From Halicephalobus mephisto (Eukaryota; Nematoda; Chromadorea; Rhabditida; Panagrolaimidae): 64,000 nucleotides of DNA. The position numbers and the translations under genes are program-made. Of this stretch, positions 35,251 through 49,650 are shown in pieces; positions within the stretch are counted from its first letter, which is position 1, and each line of letters begins with the position of its first letter. Location of the stretch: the NCBI GenBank assembly GCA_009193035.1, contig SWDT01000003.1, positions 930,001 through 994,000 of the forward strand. The letters run 5' to 3'. Below the pieces are notes generated by a model. It saw only the letters and a list, made by a program, of their open reading frames with translations. It had not been told where the DNA came from and searched no databases.

Positions 35251-36700
35251 TCCTAATTTTTAAAATAATTTTAAATTTTAAAAGCGAATTTATCATTTTT
35301 AAAAATATTTAAATAAAAATTGATTTTCAATAAAAAAAATAAAAAATAAAAATTTAAAAGAAATTTAAAATTCTGAAAAAATTATAAAATTTCGAAAAAT
35401 ATAAAAATAAAAAAATTTCCAAAAAAATAAAAATTTAAAAAAAATTATAAAATTTCGAAAAATATAAAAATCTAAAATCGGATTAGCTTTCGCGCGGATC
35501 TTCGGGACACATCTCTACGTGGAATCAAACCAAACTTTAGGAAGTTTTAAAAAAAACCGAGAAAAATGTCTCCGTTATTGTTTCAAAAAAACCTAAGAAA
35601 ACAAGAAGCAAAAAATTTTAATGGAAAATCGGGAAAGACGAACGGACAAATGCTAACTGCGCCGAAAAACCAGGAACAAGCTCCCGCTGAGTCTTCATTG
35701 ACAAACGAACAGACGCCACCAGTCTGCCCGCAACCTGCGTGAATTAATAACTGCATTTCTGACGAATTTTATTTCATAAAAAATTAAACTTTTTAAAATT
35801 TTATTTTTATAAAAATTAAACTTTTTTAAATTTTATTTTCATAAAAAATTAACTTTTTTTTAAATTTTATTTTCATAAAATAATTAACTTTTTTTTAAAT
35901 TTTATTTTTATAAAGAAATTAAACTTTTTTTTAAATTTTATTTTCATAAAATAATTAACTTTTTTTTAAATTTTATTTTTATAAAGAAATTAAACTTTTT
36001 TTTAAATTTCATTTTTATAAAAATTAAACTTTTTTTAAAGTTTTATTTTTATAAAAAATTAAGCTTTTTTTAAAAAATTAGTTTTTTTACGAAATTATTT
36101 CGATACGAATTTTTTGATACTTTTGGAATTTTAGATATTTGTTTTAAATTTTAATTAAATTTCTATCGAATTTTAAACAAAAAAGCGACAGACGATCGCC
36201 ACCAGTTTGCTCGCAGCGTGCCAAAGTTCTCCATTTCTATTCCATTACCAAGACCTACAAAAAAAAATCAAAATCCGCAATATGCATGCAAAATTCCATC
36301 AACTAACAAAACCATTGGATACAAATTGCCAATTTTCTACTAACTTCATTCCACGACCTAAAAAAACCATTTTTTTTCTATTTTAAAAAAAAAACATAAT
36401 TTTCCAAGAACAAACTCAAAAAATTCCTTTTGGGAATTCCTCCAAAAACGTCATTTCAAAACTCACAGAAACCTAAAAATTCAATTAGGAACCTTAAAAA
36501 TAGTCCAAAAATATTCAAAGCATTTATATTTTTTACAGTAATCAAATCGGAGCAACCATCAAGTATACATCAAAAATCCTGCAAATTCTCAAATCCAGGA
36601 ATTCAAAAAGCAAATCCAAAAAATAAACGAGTAAATTCCAATAATTTTCTCACACACATTGTGCGTAAATCGACTAAAAAAAACAATCCAAAACCAATAA
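35250..36700. other. Region downstream of btbd-10: A+T arrays and two unique patches
   Basis: Positions 35480-35760 and 36180-36350 are unique and relatively G+C-rich; both contain a version of 'cgccaccagt(c/t)tgc(c/t)cgca'. Between them, 35760-36110 is a tandem array of about 45 bp ('aaattttattttcataaaataattaac'). Positions 36400-36700 probably include the 3' UTR of btbd-10. No ORF here resembles a known protein. Confidence 0.45.
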
Positions 36701-39631
<2,931 letters not shown>

Positions 39632-40690
39632 TTAGACAAAAACACAAAAAGAAAAATACAAATCAATGCGCTTCGAAAAATTCGGAGATTCGCTGTCGGC
39701 CGCGCGCCGCCTTCCGGAATCTCCACCGCTCGCTTTCAAATCTCGTTCTGCTTCGAAAACTTCCAACTATCACTACTTGACAATGGAACAAACACGTTCA
39801 TATAGAAATTTTAAAAACAGACAAGCTCAAGAGCTTCTGTGCGAAAATGTTGACTTTAAAAACGATGAATAATATCGCGTGCATCAAACCAGGGTTTTCG
39901 TTTCGGGACACATCGTTCGATAATCTTGCAAAAGTTGCTTTAAAACTACTTTTTTGGATTATTCATATATGAAATTTCGACTTTTTTGAATGCAGATTTA
40001 AAATATAAAGTCCAATTTCGTCGAGAATTAATTTAAAATAAGATGACTTGGCTGGGTTTTGTTGTGAAAGAAAATAATTTGGAAAATTCGGTAATTTTGA
40101 AAAAAGTCACTGTTAAAATAATTTTTAAAAATGACCCATATATCAATTTAAAGGTTTTTTACATGTAGATTCAAAATATAGAATCTGATTGTGATAAAGA
40201 TAGGTTTAAAATGAAATAACTTGAAAAATTGGAATAATCTTGAAAAAAGTTATTGTTCAAAAAAAGAAATAATTCATATATCAATTTTTATATTTATATT
40301 TAATTATTTCGTCCTAGAAGATGTTATAACAGAAATTATATAAGAATTCTGATTATTTATCTAATGAGTGATAAAGTGGGATATAGATTGTTTTAGAGGA
40401 TTATTTAGAAGAAATTTTAAACATTTCATATATCAATTTTTATATTTATATTTAATTATTTCGTCCTAGAGGATTTTTTAACAGGAATTATATATGGGTT
40501 CTGATTATTTATCTAATGAGTGATATAGTGGGATATAGATTGTTTTAGTGAAGTATTTAGAGAAAATTTTTAACATTTCATATATGAATTTTTATATTTA
40601 TATTTAATTCTCCCTTTCTAGAGAATTTTTTAATAGAAATTATATAAGGATTCTGATTATTTATCTAATGAGTCATGTTTTGCTTCAGAA
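39632..40690. other. btbd-10 upstream region and ~155-bp tandem repeat
   Basis: Positions 39660-39770 are locally G+C-rich ('gtcggccgcgcgccgcc') and directly upstream of btbd-10, a good candidate for its promoter or leader. Positions 40260-40680 hold three units of about 150-160 bp starting 'catatatcaatttttatatt' and containing 'ctgattatttatctaatgag'. Confidence 0.55.
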
Positions 40691-40831
40691 GACGACTTTC
40701 AATAAAATTATTTTTCTCGCATTCGGCCGGTGTCCAGTTTCTTGAATGCTTAGAAATATCGCCTTTGGCTATATCGTGCTTTCGAGTTTTTAACATGGCT
40801 ATTTCTATCATGAAATTGAAAGTTGATATGA

Positions 40832-41221
40832 ATGAAAATGGAAATAAACAAAAAATCGGAAAAGAACACAGAACCAGATGACCTCGTTTGGAGAAAAAAG
40901 ATGACGGATCGAGGGCGCATTTATTCGATTCATTTTTCGATTTTCAAAGAAAACTATTTTTCTAAATTATTTAAATGTGGGATTCATATTATATTTTCCA
41001 TTTATTTTTATCTGTTTTTTTACATCTAACAGGGGTGTCTTTCGGGTTGTGGATTTGGTACATTTTCCCTAAAAACGTAAGTTCCAATTTTTGAATTTAA
41101 AATTGGATTAAAAATTTACCGATTCCATCGTTTTCAGCCCCTGAAGAACGTCACCAGAATCCCTGTCGAGAAACGAGGACTTCTGATGGCCTACAATTCA
41201 GAAGAAAGGAAAGTCGGCTGA
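40832..41221 (+). CDS. Probable small membrane protein (3' exons well supported)
   Basis: The two 3' exons are convincing: 41033-41076 (CTAACAG acceptor, AAC|GTAAGT donor) and 41138-41221 (TTTTCAG acceptor, TGA stop). They join in phase to read VSFGLWIWYIFPKN then PLKNVTRIPVEK and RGLLMAYNSEERKVG. The first part is hydrophobic and aromatic enough for a membrane segment, the second is polar. The upstream exon is uncertain: the open frame from ATG 40832 (or 40838) can splice from a weak donor AAAT|GTGGGA at 40976 with matching phase and a 56-bp intron, giving about 90 residues. I do not recognise the family. Confidence 0.5.
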
Positions 41222-42340
41222 AACAGTTTTAAAAATATTAAAAAACTTGAAAATTTAATAAAAATGTATAAAAAATCAATAAAAATTTAATAAAAATATT
41301 TTAAAAAGTGAAAAAAAATCAATAAAAATTCGAAAAAATCAAAAATATTTAAAAAATTAATAAAAATTTTTAAAAAATTAATAAAAATATTTAAAAAATT
41401 AATAAAAATTTTAAAAAATTAATAAAAAATTTTAAAAAATTAATAAAAATTTTTAAAAAATTAATAAAAATTTTTAAAAATATTTAAAAAATCAATAAAA
41501 ATATTTAAAAAATTAATAAAAATATTTAAAAAATTAATAAAAATATTTAAAAAATTAATAAAAAATTTTTAAAATATTTAAAAAATATTTAAAAAATTTA
41601 TAAAAATATTTAAAAAATTAATAAAAATTAATAAAAAAATTAATAAAAAATTTTAAAAATATTTAAAAAATCAATAAAAATATTTAAAATTTTTTTACAA
41701 TTTAATTAAAATTTTTCAAAATATTTAAAAATCGAAAAGATTCTGGAATTTTCTGTGAAATTTTAGAAATTAAAATTAAATCTTAAAAAAAATATTTTTC
41801 AAAATTTGGAAATTTGAAGTCGAAATTTAAAAAACCAAAAATAAAAAAATTTGAAAACCAATCCACCTGGAAATTTAGTCGATTAAGTTGTTTGCAAAAA
41901 AATGAACTCAATGCCACAGGCAATTTTTAATAAACATTTCCTAAAAATGTTAAAAATATAAAAAAATTAAAAATAGAAAAAAATATTTAAAAATTTAAAA
42001 AAAAACAAAAAAATTAAGAAAAGTAAAAAATTAAAAAATATTTAAAAAATTTTAAAAAATTTTAAAAAAATTAAAAAATTAAAAAATATTTAAAAAATTA
42101 AGAAAAGTAAAAAAATTAAAAAATATTTAAAAATTAAAAAAAAATGAAAAAATTATTAAATTTTAAATTGATTTTAAAAATATGTAAATTGTAAAATACA
42201 AAAAATTATTTAATAAAGTACGAAAAAAACTATTTTGAGAAAAATTAATTTAAATTTATTAAAAATTATAATGAATAATCACAGTATTTCATTAATATTC
42301 AAGTGCAATATTAATCATAGAAAAATGAAAATAAATAATC
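41222..42340. repeat. A+T-rich low-complexity tract
   Basis: Positions 41240-41700 are runs of 'aaaaaattaataaaaatatttaaa' with a period near 24 bp. Positions 41930-42200 are similar. The short stretch 41720-41930 is less repetitive but shows no gene. Confidence 0.8.
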
Positions 42341-42780
42341 AAAAAATAAGTAACTTCGAATTTTACTGTAAAATCGAAAAAATAATTTTAAAGACATCGA
42401 TTATGTTCAAAAAAGTGTTTTTTAAGTGATTTTAAAATTAATTTTTCACAGAAAATGTTTAATAAAGTAAAAAGTAAAATTTTTTTAAACATAGGTAACT
42501 TCGAATTTTACTGTAAAATCGAAAAAATAATTTTTAAGACATCAATTATGTTCAAAAAATTAATTTTTAAGTGATTTTAAAATTAATTTTTCGTTGAAAA
42601 TGTTCAAAAAATTAATTTTTTTTGGAAATAGGTAACTTTAGATCTTACTGTAAAATCGAAAAAATTATTTCTAAAACATCAATTATGTTCAAAAAAGTGT
42701 TTTTTAAGTGATTTTAAAATTAATTTTTCACAGAAAATGTTCAAAAAAAACTTTTTTAATAAATGTAAAAAAATTAAATT
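42340..42780. repeat. ~143-bp tandem repeat
   Basis: Three units begin 'ggtaacttcgaattttactgtaaaatcgaaaaaa' at about 42350, 42493 and 42633 and contain 'gacatc(g/a)attatgttcaaaaaa'. The unit includes the short palindrome TTTTACTGTAAAA. Confidence 0.85.
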
Positions 42781-43320
42781 TCGAAAATTCTTCAAACTTA
42801 AAAATATTTTTAATTTTTTATAAAAATCCCTAAAAATAGATTAAAATGATTACTGTGAAAATAGATATCATTATTTCATATTCATCATTTTCTTTGTTAA
42901 CCAGGAACTATTTTTCGAAGAAATTCCTAATTTCGTCATCACAAATTCGATTTCACTAACAGCTTCTAAAATTTTTCAGAATGGGTCTATTACCGAATTC
43001 TGAATTTTAATTTATATTTTAAATTTTATTCTAAAAGTTATAAAAAATAAAAAAAAATAAAAATCAAAATTTTAAATTTTAAAAAAGTTGAAAATTAAGT
43101 TTTTAAAAAAAGTTAAAAAAAAATAAATTTAAAAAAAAGTAAAAATTTAATTTTAAAAAAAAATAAAAAAAAGTAAAAATTTAATTTTTAAAAAATAAAA
43201 AAATTAAAATTCAATTTTTAAGGAATATAAAAAAAATAAAAATTTAATTTTTAAAAAATATAAAAAAAAGTAAAAATTTAATTTTTTAAAAATTAAAAAT
43301 TAAAATCGACTTTAAAATTG
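42780..43320. other. A+T-rich noncoding stretch
   Basis: Positions 42835-42980 are fairly unique; 43010-43310 are A-rich units of about 40 bp ('aaaaagtaaaaatttaattttt'). I see no gene or RNA. Confidence 0.6.
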
Positions 43321-44900
43321 AACTTAAACTAAAATTACACTTTGCAGGTTGCGGGCAATATTCCGGCAATTGGACTGGTTGATTTGAATTTAATTTTTTG
43401 AAATAATTATTTCGGCAAAAAATCACTTTTTTGTTTTTAATTTTTTTAATTTTAAATTTTGAATAATAAAGTAATTCAAAAATCGAAAAATATGAATCTG
43501 AATATTTTGAATTTTGCGAAGGAGAAAATTGGTTTCCGGTTGTTTTGAAACTTCGAGAATTGGTTTCAGATATCAATTTTTTTTGGATTAAAAATATGAA
43601 GTCATTTAGGGTGTTAAAAAAGTTCATTTTTAGGAGATCTCTGGTTTTCAAAAATATAAAAACTTGAAATATAAAAAATCTAAAAAATTTGAAATTTAGA
43701 ATATTTAAAAAATTAAAAATAATTGACTTGCGAAAACCTTGCAAGCAAAGTGCGAAAGTTAATTTCCAAATTTTAGGTGCAAATTATTTACCAACCTGCC
43801 ACATTATTGCCCGCAAAGTGCGAAAGTTAACTTCCAAATTTTAAGTACAAATTATTTACCAACCTGCCACATTATTGCCCGCAAAGTGCGAAAGTTAATT
43901 TCATAATCTTTGCAATTTTAGGTGTAGCATTTTGTCTGCAAAATGCAAATTTTACTTTAATAATTTCGAAATTTTAAAATGTAAACTCTTCCACTCGATT
44001 TGCTCCAATGTTGCTTGTGCATTTTAATTTCGAAATTATTATAAATTTGCATAAAAACTGTTCCACTTGACTTGTTTGAATGTTGTTCGCAAAGTGCAAA
44101 ATTTTATTTTTATTTCCAAATTTTTAATTTTTAATTTTTAAAAATTTAAAAATTTAAAAATTGTAAATTTAAAAAATTTTTTAAATTTAAAAATTTAAAA
44201 ATATAAAAATTTGAATACCTAATGTGCCATAGACTTGTTCGGGTGTTGTTTGTGCATTTTAATTTTTAATTTCGAAATCTGCAATTTTAGGTACACAACA
44301 TATTTCTGAATATTTTCGAATATTATTTGCAAATTGCAAAATTTATTGATTTCGAAATGACTTAGTGTAGAAATTGCTACTCAGCCTGCCCCAACGTTGC
44401 GTGCAAGCTGCGGAACTTTTCAATTTTGAAATGTGTAATTTTAGGTACACAATATACTTCGCAGCTTGCTCCAATATTGTCTGCAAGGTGCCAAATTTTC
44501 AAAAATTTCGGGTACACAGCTTGCTCCAATGTTGCTCGCACGTTGCAAAACTTTTTTGAAATTCTTTAAATTTTTAGGTACACTATCTGTCCCAATATTG
44601 CGTGCAAACTGCGGAACTTTTCAATTTCGAAATTCTTTAAAATTTTTAGGTACACTATCTGTCTCAATATTGCGTGCAAGCTGCGGAACTTTTCAACTTT
44701 AAAATTTTTAGGTACACTATCTGTCTCAATATTGCGTGCAAACTGCGGAACTTTTCAATTTCGAAATTCTTTAAAATTTTAGGTACACTATCTACTTCAA
44801 TATTGCGTGCAAACTGCGGAACTTTTCAACTTTAAAATTTTAGGTATATAATGTTCCACTCGATCTGCCCCAGCGTTGCTCGCAAGCTGCAAATTTTATT
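43320..44900. repeat. Arrays of 'ttgcgtgcaa(a/g)ctgcgga' family
   Basis: Positions 43740-43890 hold a ~72-bp unit ('gcccgcaaagtgcgaaagtt') about three times. Positions 44380-44890 hold about seven units of 65-90 bp with 'aggtacactatctgtctcaatattgcgtgcaa' and 'ctgcggaacttttcaa'. They share the 'ttgc.(t/c)gcaa-ctgc' core with arrays at 45.2-45.6, 49.2-49.6 and 56.4 kb. Open frames are repeat products. Confidence 0.8.
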
Positions 44901-45179
44901 ATTTTTGCTTTATTAATGAATCTAGAAAATAATTTTTGACCTTTTTTCGAAATATCTTAAAATTAAAAAATTTTAATATTTTATCAAGACCACATTGAGA
45001 TTCGTTTTTAGATTCCGGAATTTTTAACGAAACAGATTTAAAATTATCCACCTTCTTTTTTGGCAAACCGGAACCAAATTTTCAACAAGGAAGTCAAAAT
45101 TACTTATTTTTATTTTTGTAAAAAATTTAAAAAATCATAACTTGGTCAATCGATTATTACTTCTTTGTCGAGGTCGACA

Positions 45180-45620
45180 TCAAAATAAAGTCTGCACTTT
45201 GCGCGCAACGTTCCGGAAACCCAATTAACATCAAAATCCGCAGGTTGCGCACAACGTCCGGGGAAATCGGTTTTTATATTTATAAAAAAATAGAAATTTG
45301 AAAATGAAATCCGCAGGTTGCATGTAACATTCGCGCAGATCGGTCAATCTCAAAGTAAAATCTGCAGGTTGCATGCAATATCATGACAGCTCGAATGAGA
45401 TTTTTGTATTTATATTTATAAAAAAAATAGAAGTAAAACTGAAATCCGCAGGTTGCACGCAACATTCGCGCAGATCGGTCAACATTAAAGTAAAATCTGC
45501 AGGTTGCATGCAATATTAGGATAGCTCGAATGAGATTTTTGTATTTATATTTAAAAAAAAAATAGAAGTAAAACTGAAATCCGCAGGTTGCATGCAACAT
45601 TCGCGCAAGATAGTTTACTT
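45180..45620. repeat. Palindrome-bearing array, orientation reversed
   Basis: About three units of ~118 bp contain 'ccgcaggttgcatgcaacat' and 'tctgcaggttgcatgcaata'. GTTGCATGCAAC is a perfect 12-bp palindrome, a one-step variant of the GTTGCGCGCAAC core at 49.2-49.6 kb. The array also carries 'gaatgagatttttgtattta'. Confidence 0.85.
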
Positions 45621-46790
45621 AATTGTAATTAAAAAATTCACTTTGACTTTGATTTTGATGTTCGCCTTTTTATAGACCTCGACACAGAAGTAATTTAGTC
45701 AGTTTCCCGTCGACGTAAATCCATAACAACCCGGCCTTTAATCCCAAAAATTCCGGAAATCCAAAGGAAACAAATTTCGACTTTTGTAATGACTACAAAG
45801 TTGCAGCTCAAAAATATGAGTAATTCTGCAAAAAACTTATTTTTTTAAAAAGTACAATTTTGTAAATTCTGAATTTTTTTGCAATTCTGAAATACGGTAG
45901 AATATCGAAAAGAATTTAAAAAACTTCAAAATTCAATGGAAATTTCGGAATTTTCTGAAAGTTTCAAAATTTAATAAAAAATTTTGAAATTTTTTAATTT
46001 TAAAAAGTTGTAAAATTTTTTCAAATTTCTCAATAATTTCAAAACTTTATATTTTTTGAAATTTTCTGAACATTTTTAAATTTAAAAACTTTTTTTATTT
46101 TCACAATTTTTCAATTTTTAATATTTTTAAATTTTAAAAAATTCCTTAATTTTCATATTTTTTAAATTTTAAAAGTTAAATTTCTAAAAGTACTTTAATT
46201 TTCGTATTTTTTGAATTTCAAAAAAATTTTCATTTTTAAAAATACTTTAATTTTTGTATTTTTTAAATACCGTAATTTTTGTATTTTTTAAATTTCAAAA
46301 AAATTTTCATTTTTAAAAATACTTTAATTTTTGTATTTTTTAAATACCGTAATTTTCGTATTTTTTAAATACCGTAATTTTGCAATAGTTCGTAGCATTA
46401 TCGACCATAATTACTGTAGTTGTATAAATGTCAAGTCCCTTTTGTTCTACCTGGATGCCCTGAGGGCTTGTGCGTTCCAGTTTTATTCGTTTGAATGATT
46501 TGACGTCAAATAGTAATCCAGAATGCCGGGGTATTGATGCATTTCACGGGACCAGGCCCTGGGGGCTTGAGCAAATTCCAAATTTGAAAGATCAGGAAGT
46601 CAATGACGAAAGTTCCCAATGTGCCAAAACACGATCTCTTATTTTGTATTTTCAAAAAAATTATTTTTTTTGCAAAAAAAAAATTTTTTTAACAAGGAAG
46701 TTTTACAAATATTTTATTCAAAAAAAAATAAAATTTTGACATTTAATTTTTTTCAAAAATTACAAGGTTGAAAAAAGTTGTAAAATTTCG
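45620..46790. other. Noncoding stretch with A+T runs and one unique patch
   Basis: Positions 45780-46390 are A/T-rich with repeated 'aaataccgtaatttt'. Positions 46390-46640 have even base composition and contain the pair 'gccctgagggcttgtgcg' and 'gccctgggggcttgagca'. A frame at 46470-46739 shows no family resemblance and lies in this patch. Confidence 0.45.
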
Positions 46791-48130
46791 AAAAATTTAA
46801 TTAGAGGTTATGGCAATGTATGGCCCGGTGAAGCCTTCCGGAGGACTTCAGAAGACTTCCAAATTTTTATTATATTCTAAAAATTTTTATAATTTTTTAG
46901 AAATTTGTTAAAATTTTTATAATTTTTTAGAAATTTGTTAAAATTTTTATAATTTTTTAAAAATTTGTTAAAATTTTAAAAACATTTCAAAAGTTCTCTA
47001 GAATCTTCCAGAAACTTGCTCAAGTTTTTTAAGGTCTTCTGGAAGATTTCTGTAAATTTCTAGAACCTTCTGAAAGCTTGAGAAAACTTTTCGAAATTTC
47101 TATTATATTCTAAAATTTTTTATAATTTTTTAGAAATTTGTTAAAATTTTAAAAACATCTCACAAGTTTTCTAGAATCTTCCAGAAACTTGTTCAGACCT
47201 TCTATGATCTTCTGGAAGATTTTTGGAAGTTTCTAGAACCTTCTGAAGGCTTGAGAAAACTTTTTGGAGTTTTTATTATATTTTAAAAATTTGTTAAACT
47301 TTTAAAAACATCTCACAAGTTTTCTAGAATCTTCCAGAAACTTGTTCAGACCTTCTATGATCTTCTGGAAGATCTTCTGGAAGATTTCTAGAACCTTCTG
47401 AAGGCTTGAGAAAACTTTTTGAAATTTCTATTATATTCTAAAAATTTTTATAATTTTTTAAAAATTTGTTAAACTTTTAAAAACATCTCACAAGTTTTCT
47501 AGAATCTTCCAGAAACTTGTTCAGACCTTTTATGATCTTCTGGAAGATCTCTGAAGATTTCTAGACTTCTGAAGGCTTGAGAAAACTTTTTGAAATTTCT
47601 ATTATATTCTAAAAATTTTTATAATTTTTTAAAAATTTGTTAAACTTTTAAAAACATCTCACAAGTTTTCTAGAATTTCCAGACTTGTTCAGACCTTCTA
47701 TGATCTTCTGAAGATCTTCTGGAAGATTTCTACGTTCTGAAGGCTTGAGAAAACTTTTTGAAATTTCCTATTATATTCTAAAAATTTTTATAATTTTTTA
47801 AAAATTTGTTAAACTTTTAAAAATGTTTCAAAAGTTTTCTAGAATCTTCCAGAAACTTGTTCAGACCTTCTAAGATCTTCTAGAAGATCTTCTGGAAGTT
47901 TCTAGAACCTTCTGAAGGCTTGAGAAAACTTTTTGGAGTTTTTATTATATTTTAAAAATTTTTTATAATTTTTTAAAAATTTGTTAAACTTTTAAAAATG
48001 TTTCAAAAGTTTTCTAGAATCTTCTAGAAACTTATTCAAATTTTTTTAAGGTCTTCTGGAAGATTTCTGAAAATTTCTAGAATCCTCCAAAATCATCTGG
48101 AAATTTTTAAAAGTTTCGAAAATCCTTCAG
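46790..48130. repeat. ~170-bp satellite carrying heat-shock-element-like motifs
   Basis: About seven units of 155-185 bp contain 'caagttttctagaatcttccagaaacttgttc', 'gatcttctggaagatttctagaacc' and 'gaaggcttgagaaaacttttt'. Four units have the perfect motif TTCTAGAATCTTCCAGAA (47169-47186, 47322-47339, 47497-47514, 47837-47854), and 48012-48029 has TTCTAGAATCTTCTAGAA. Each is four contiguous alternating TTC/GAA units at 5-bp spacing, the consensus HSF-1 binding site. No coding content. Confidence 0.9.
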
Positions 48131-49180
48131 AATTATTTTAAAATTTTTTAGAAATTTCCATAATTATTTTAAAATTTCTAAAATTCTTTAAAATTTAAAA
48201 TTTTTTTTAATTTTTAAAACTTTTCAAAATTCAATAAAAAATTAAAATTAACATTTTTAATTTCCATATTTTTCAAAATTTAATTTTGAATAATTTTAAA
48301 AATGTTTATTTTTAATTTCTATAGTAAAATTAAAAAAACAAAATTCCCTTTTTATAAAAAAGTTTATCTTCAGTCCCTAAGGCAAAGGCTGAAAGTTCAC
48401 TTCTCTAAATAAATGTCAAAAATTCCAATTTCGTCACGGGAAACAGTAACTTTTAAAGGACAAAAATAATAATTGCATTCTTTCTAAAAAGTAAAAATTT
48501 AAAAGAATTTTAAAAAAATTTAAAAATTTAAAAAAAAATAAAAAAATTTTTAAAAAATTTTAAAATTTCAAAAATTTTAAAAAATAAAAAAATTTTAAAA
48601 AATTTTAAAAATTTAAGAAATATTTTTTTTTAATTTAGAAAATTTTAAAAATTTAAGAAATAATTTTTTTTTATTTTAAAAAATTTAGAAAATTTTAAAA
48701 TTGTTTTTATAAGAATTTTTAAAATTTTCCAATTGAGACTAAAAATTGAAAAATTCCGTGTTTACATTATTCTGATAAATTCTGGCATCATTTTGTTTTA
48801 AAAAATAAGAATATTCGTGAAAAAAGTTAAAAATTGGTTTTGACACGAATTTTTTAACTTTCCAGTCGAGAGCCGAAATTTTTAAAATTATATATTTTTT
48901 TATTTTTATTTTGACAAAGTTCCTAATTGTAAAATTTAAAAAAATTTTTGCCGCAAAATTGAAAAATTTTTTTAATGCGAATTTTTAAAATTTTCCACGC
49001 GAGACCGAAAATTGAAAAATTTCAGTTTTATGTGATCTTAGAAACTTCAGAAGTGCCTAGTAGGTTCCTGTAAATTCTAGAATCTCATACGGTGTTCTGT
49101 GACGTCATCCAATGTCGAAGTTCACAGAAAAATCGACATCAAAATCAAAGTTGAATTTTCAGACAATTAACCAAGTCGAT
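48130..49180. other. A+T-rich noncoding stretch
   Basis: Low-complexity A/T runs at 48150-48350 and 48470-48720. Some phrases ('ttttccaattgagac') are related to the 50-51 kb array. Positions 49030-49110 carry 'gtagaatctcatacggtgttctg'-like unique DNA. No gene seen. Confidence 0.6.
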
Positions 49181-49650
49181 CTGCCCAAATGTTGCGCGCA
49201 AACTGCAAATTTTACTTTGATTTTGAACTTTTCGTAAATGTAAAAATAAGTGTGGACTGGTCTATCCAAATGTTGCACGCAACCTGCAGGTTAGATTTTG
49301 ATGTCAACTTCTTCGCCGTCATGTTGCGCGCAACCTGCAGGTTGGACTTTGATATTTTTTACAAATACAAATATAAAAATGCTAATTAAACAGTTTTAAT
49401 GTTGCGCGCAACCTGCAGGTTTTACTTCGACTTTGATGTGGACTTCTTCGCCGCAATGTTGCGCGCAACCTGCGGGTTTGATTTGGATATTTTTTACAAA
49501 TACAAATATAAAAATGCTAATTAAACAGTTTTAATGTTGCGCGCAACCTGCAGGTTTGATTTTGACTTTGATGTGGACTTCTTCGCCGTCATGTTGCGCG
49601 CAACCTGCGGGTTTGATTTTGATGTCGACCTTGGTATTGGTAATTAAAAT
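49180..49650. repeat. GTTGCGCGCAACCTGCAGG palindrome array
   Basis: The 12-bp perfect palindrome GTTGCGCGCAAC followed by CTGC(A/G)GG occurs at 49323, 49401, 49458, 49535 and 49593, within a higher-order unit of about 135 bp that also contains 'gatgtggacttcttcgccg' and 'ttttttacaaatacaaatat'. CCTGCAGG is itself an 8-bp palindrome. Variant copies start at 49189. Confidence 0.9.

Noticed and set aside
45280..45600. Cys-containing repetitive frame resembling a small secreted repeat protein
   Set aside because: Exactly follows the palindromic DNA repeat; the same frame pattern appears wherever the array occurs.
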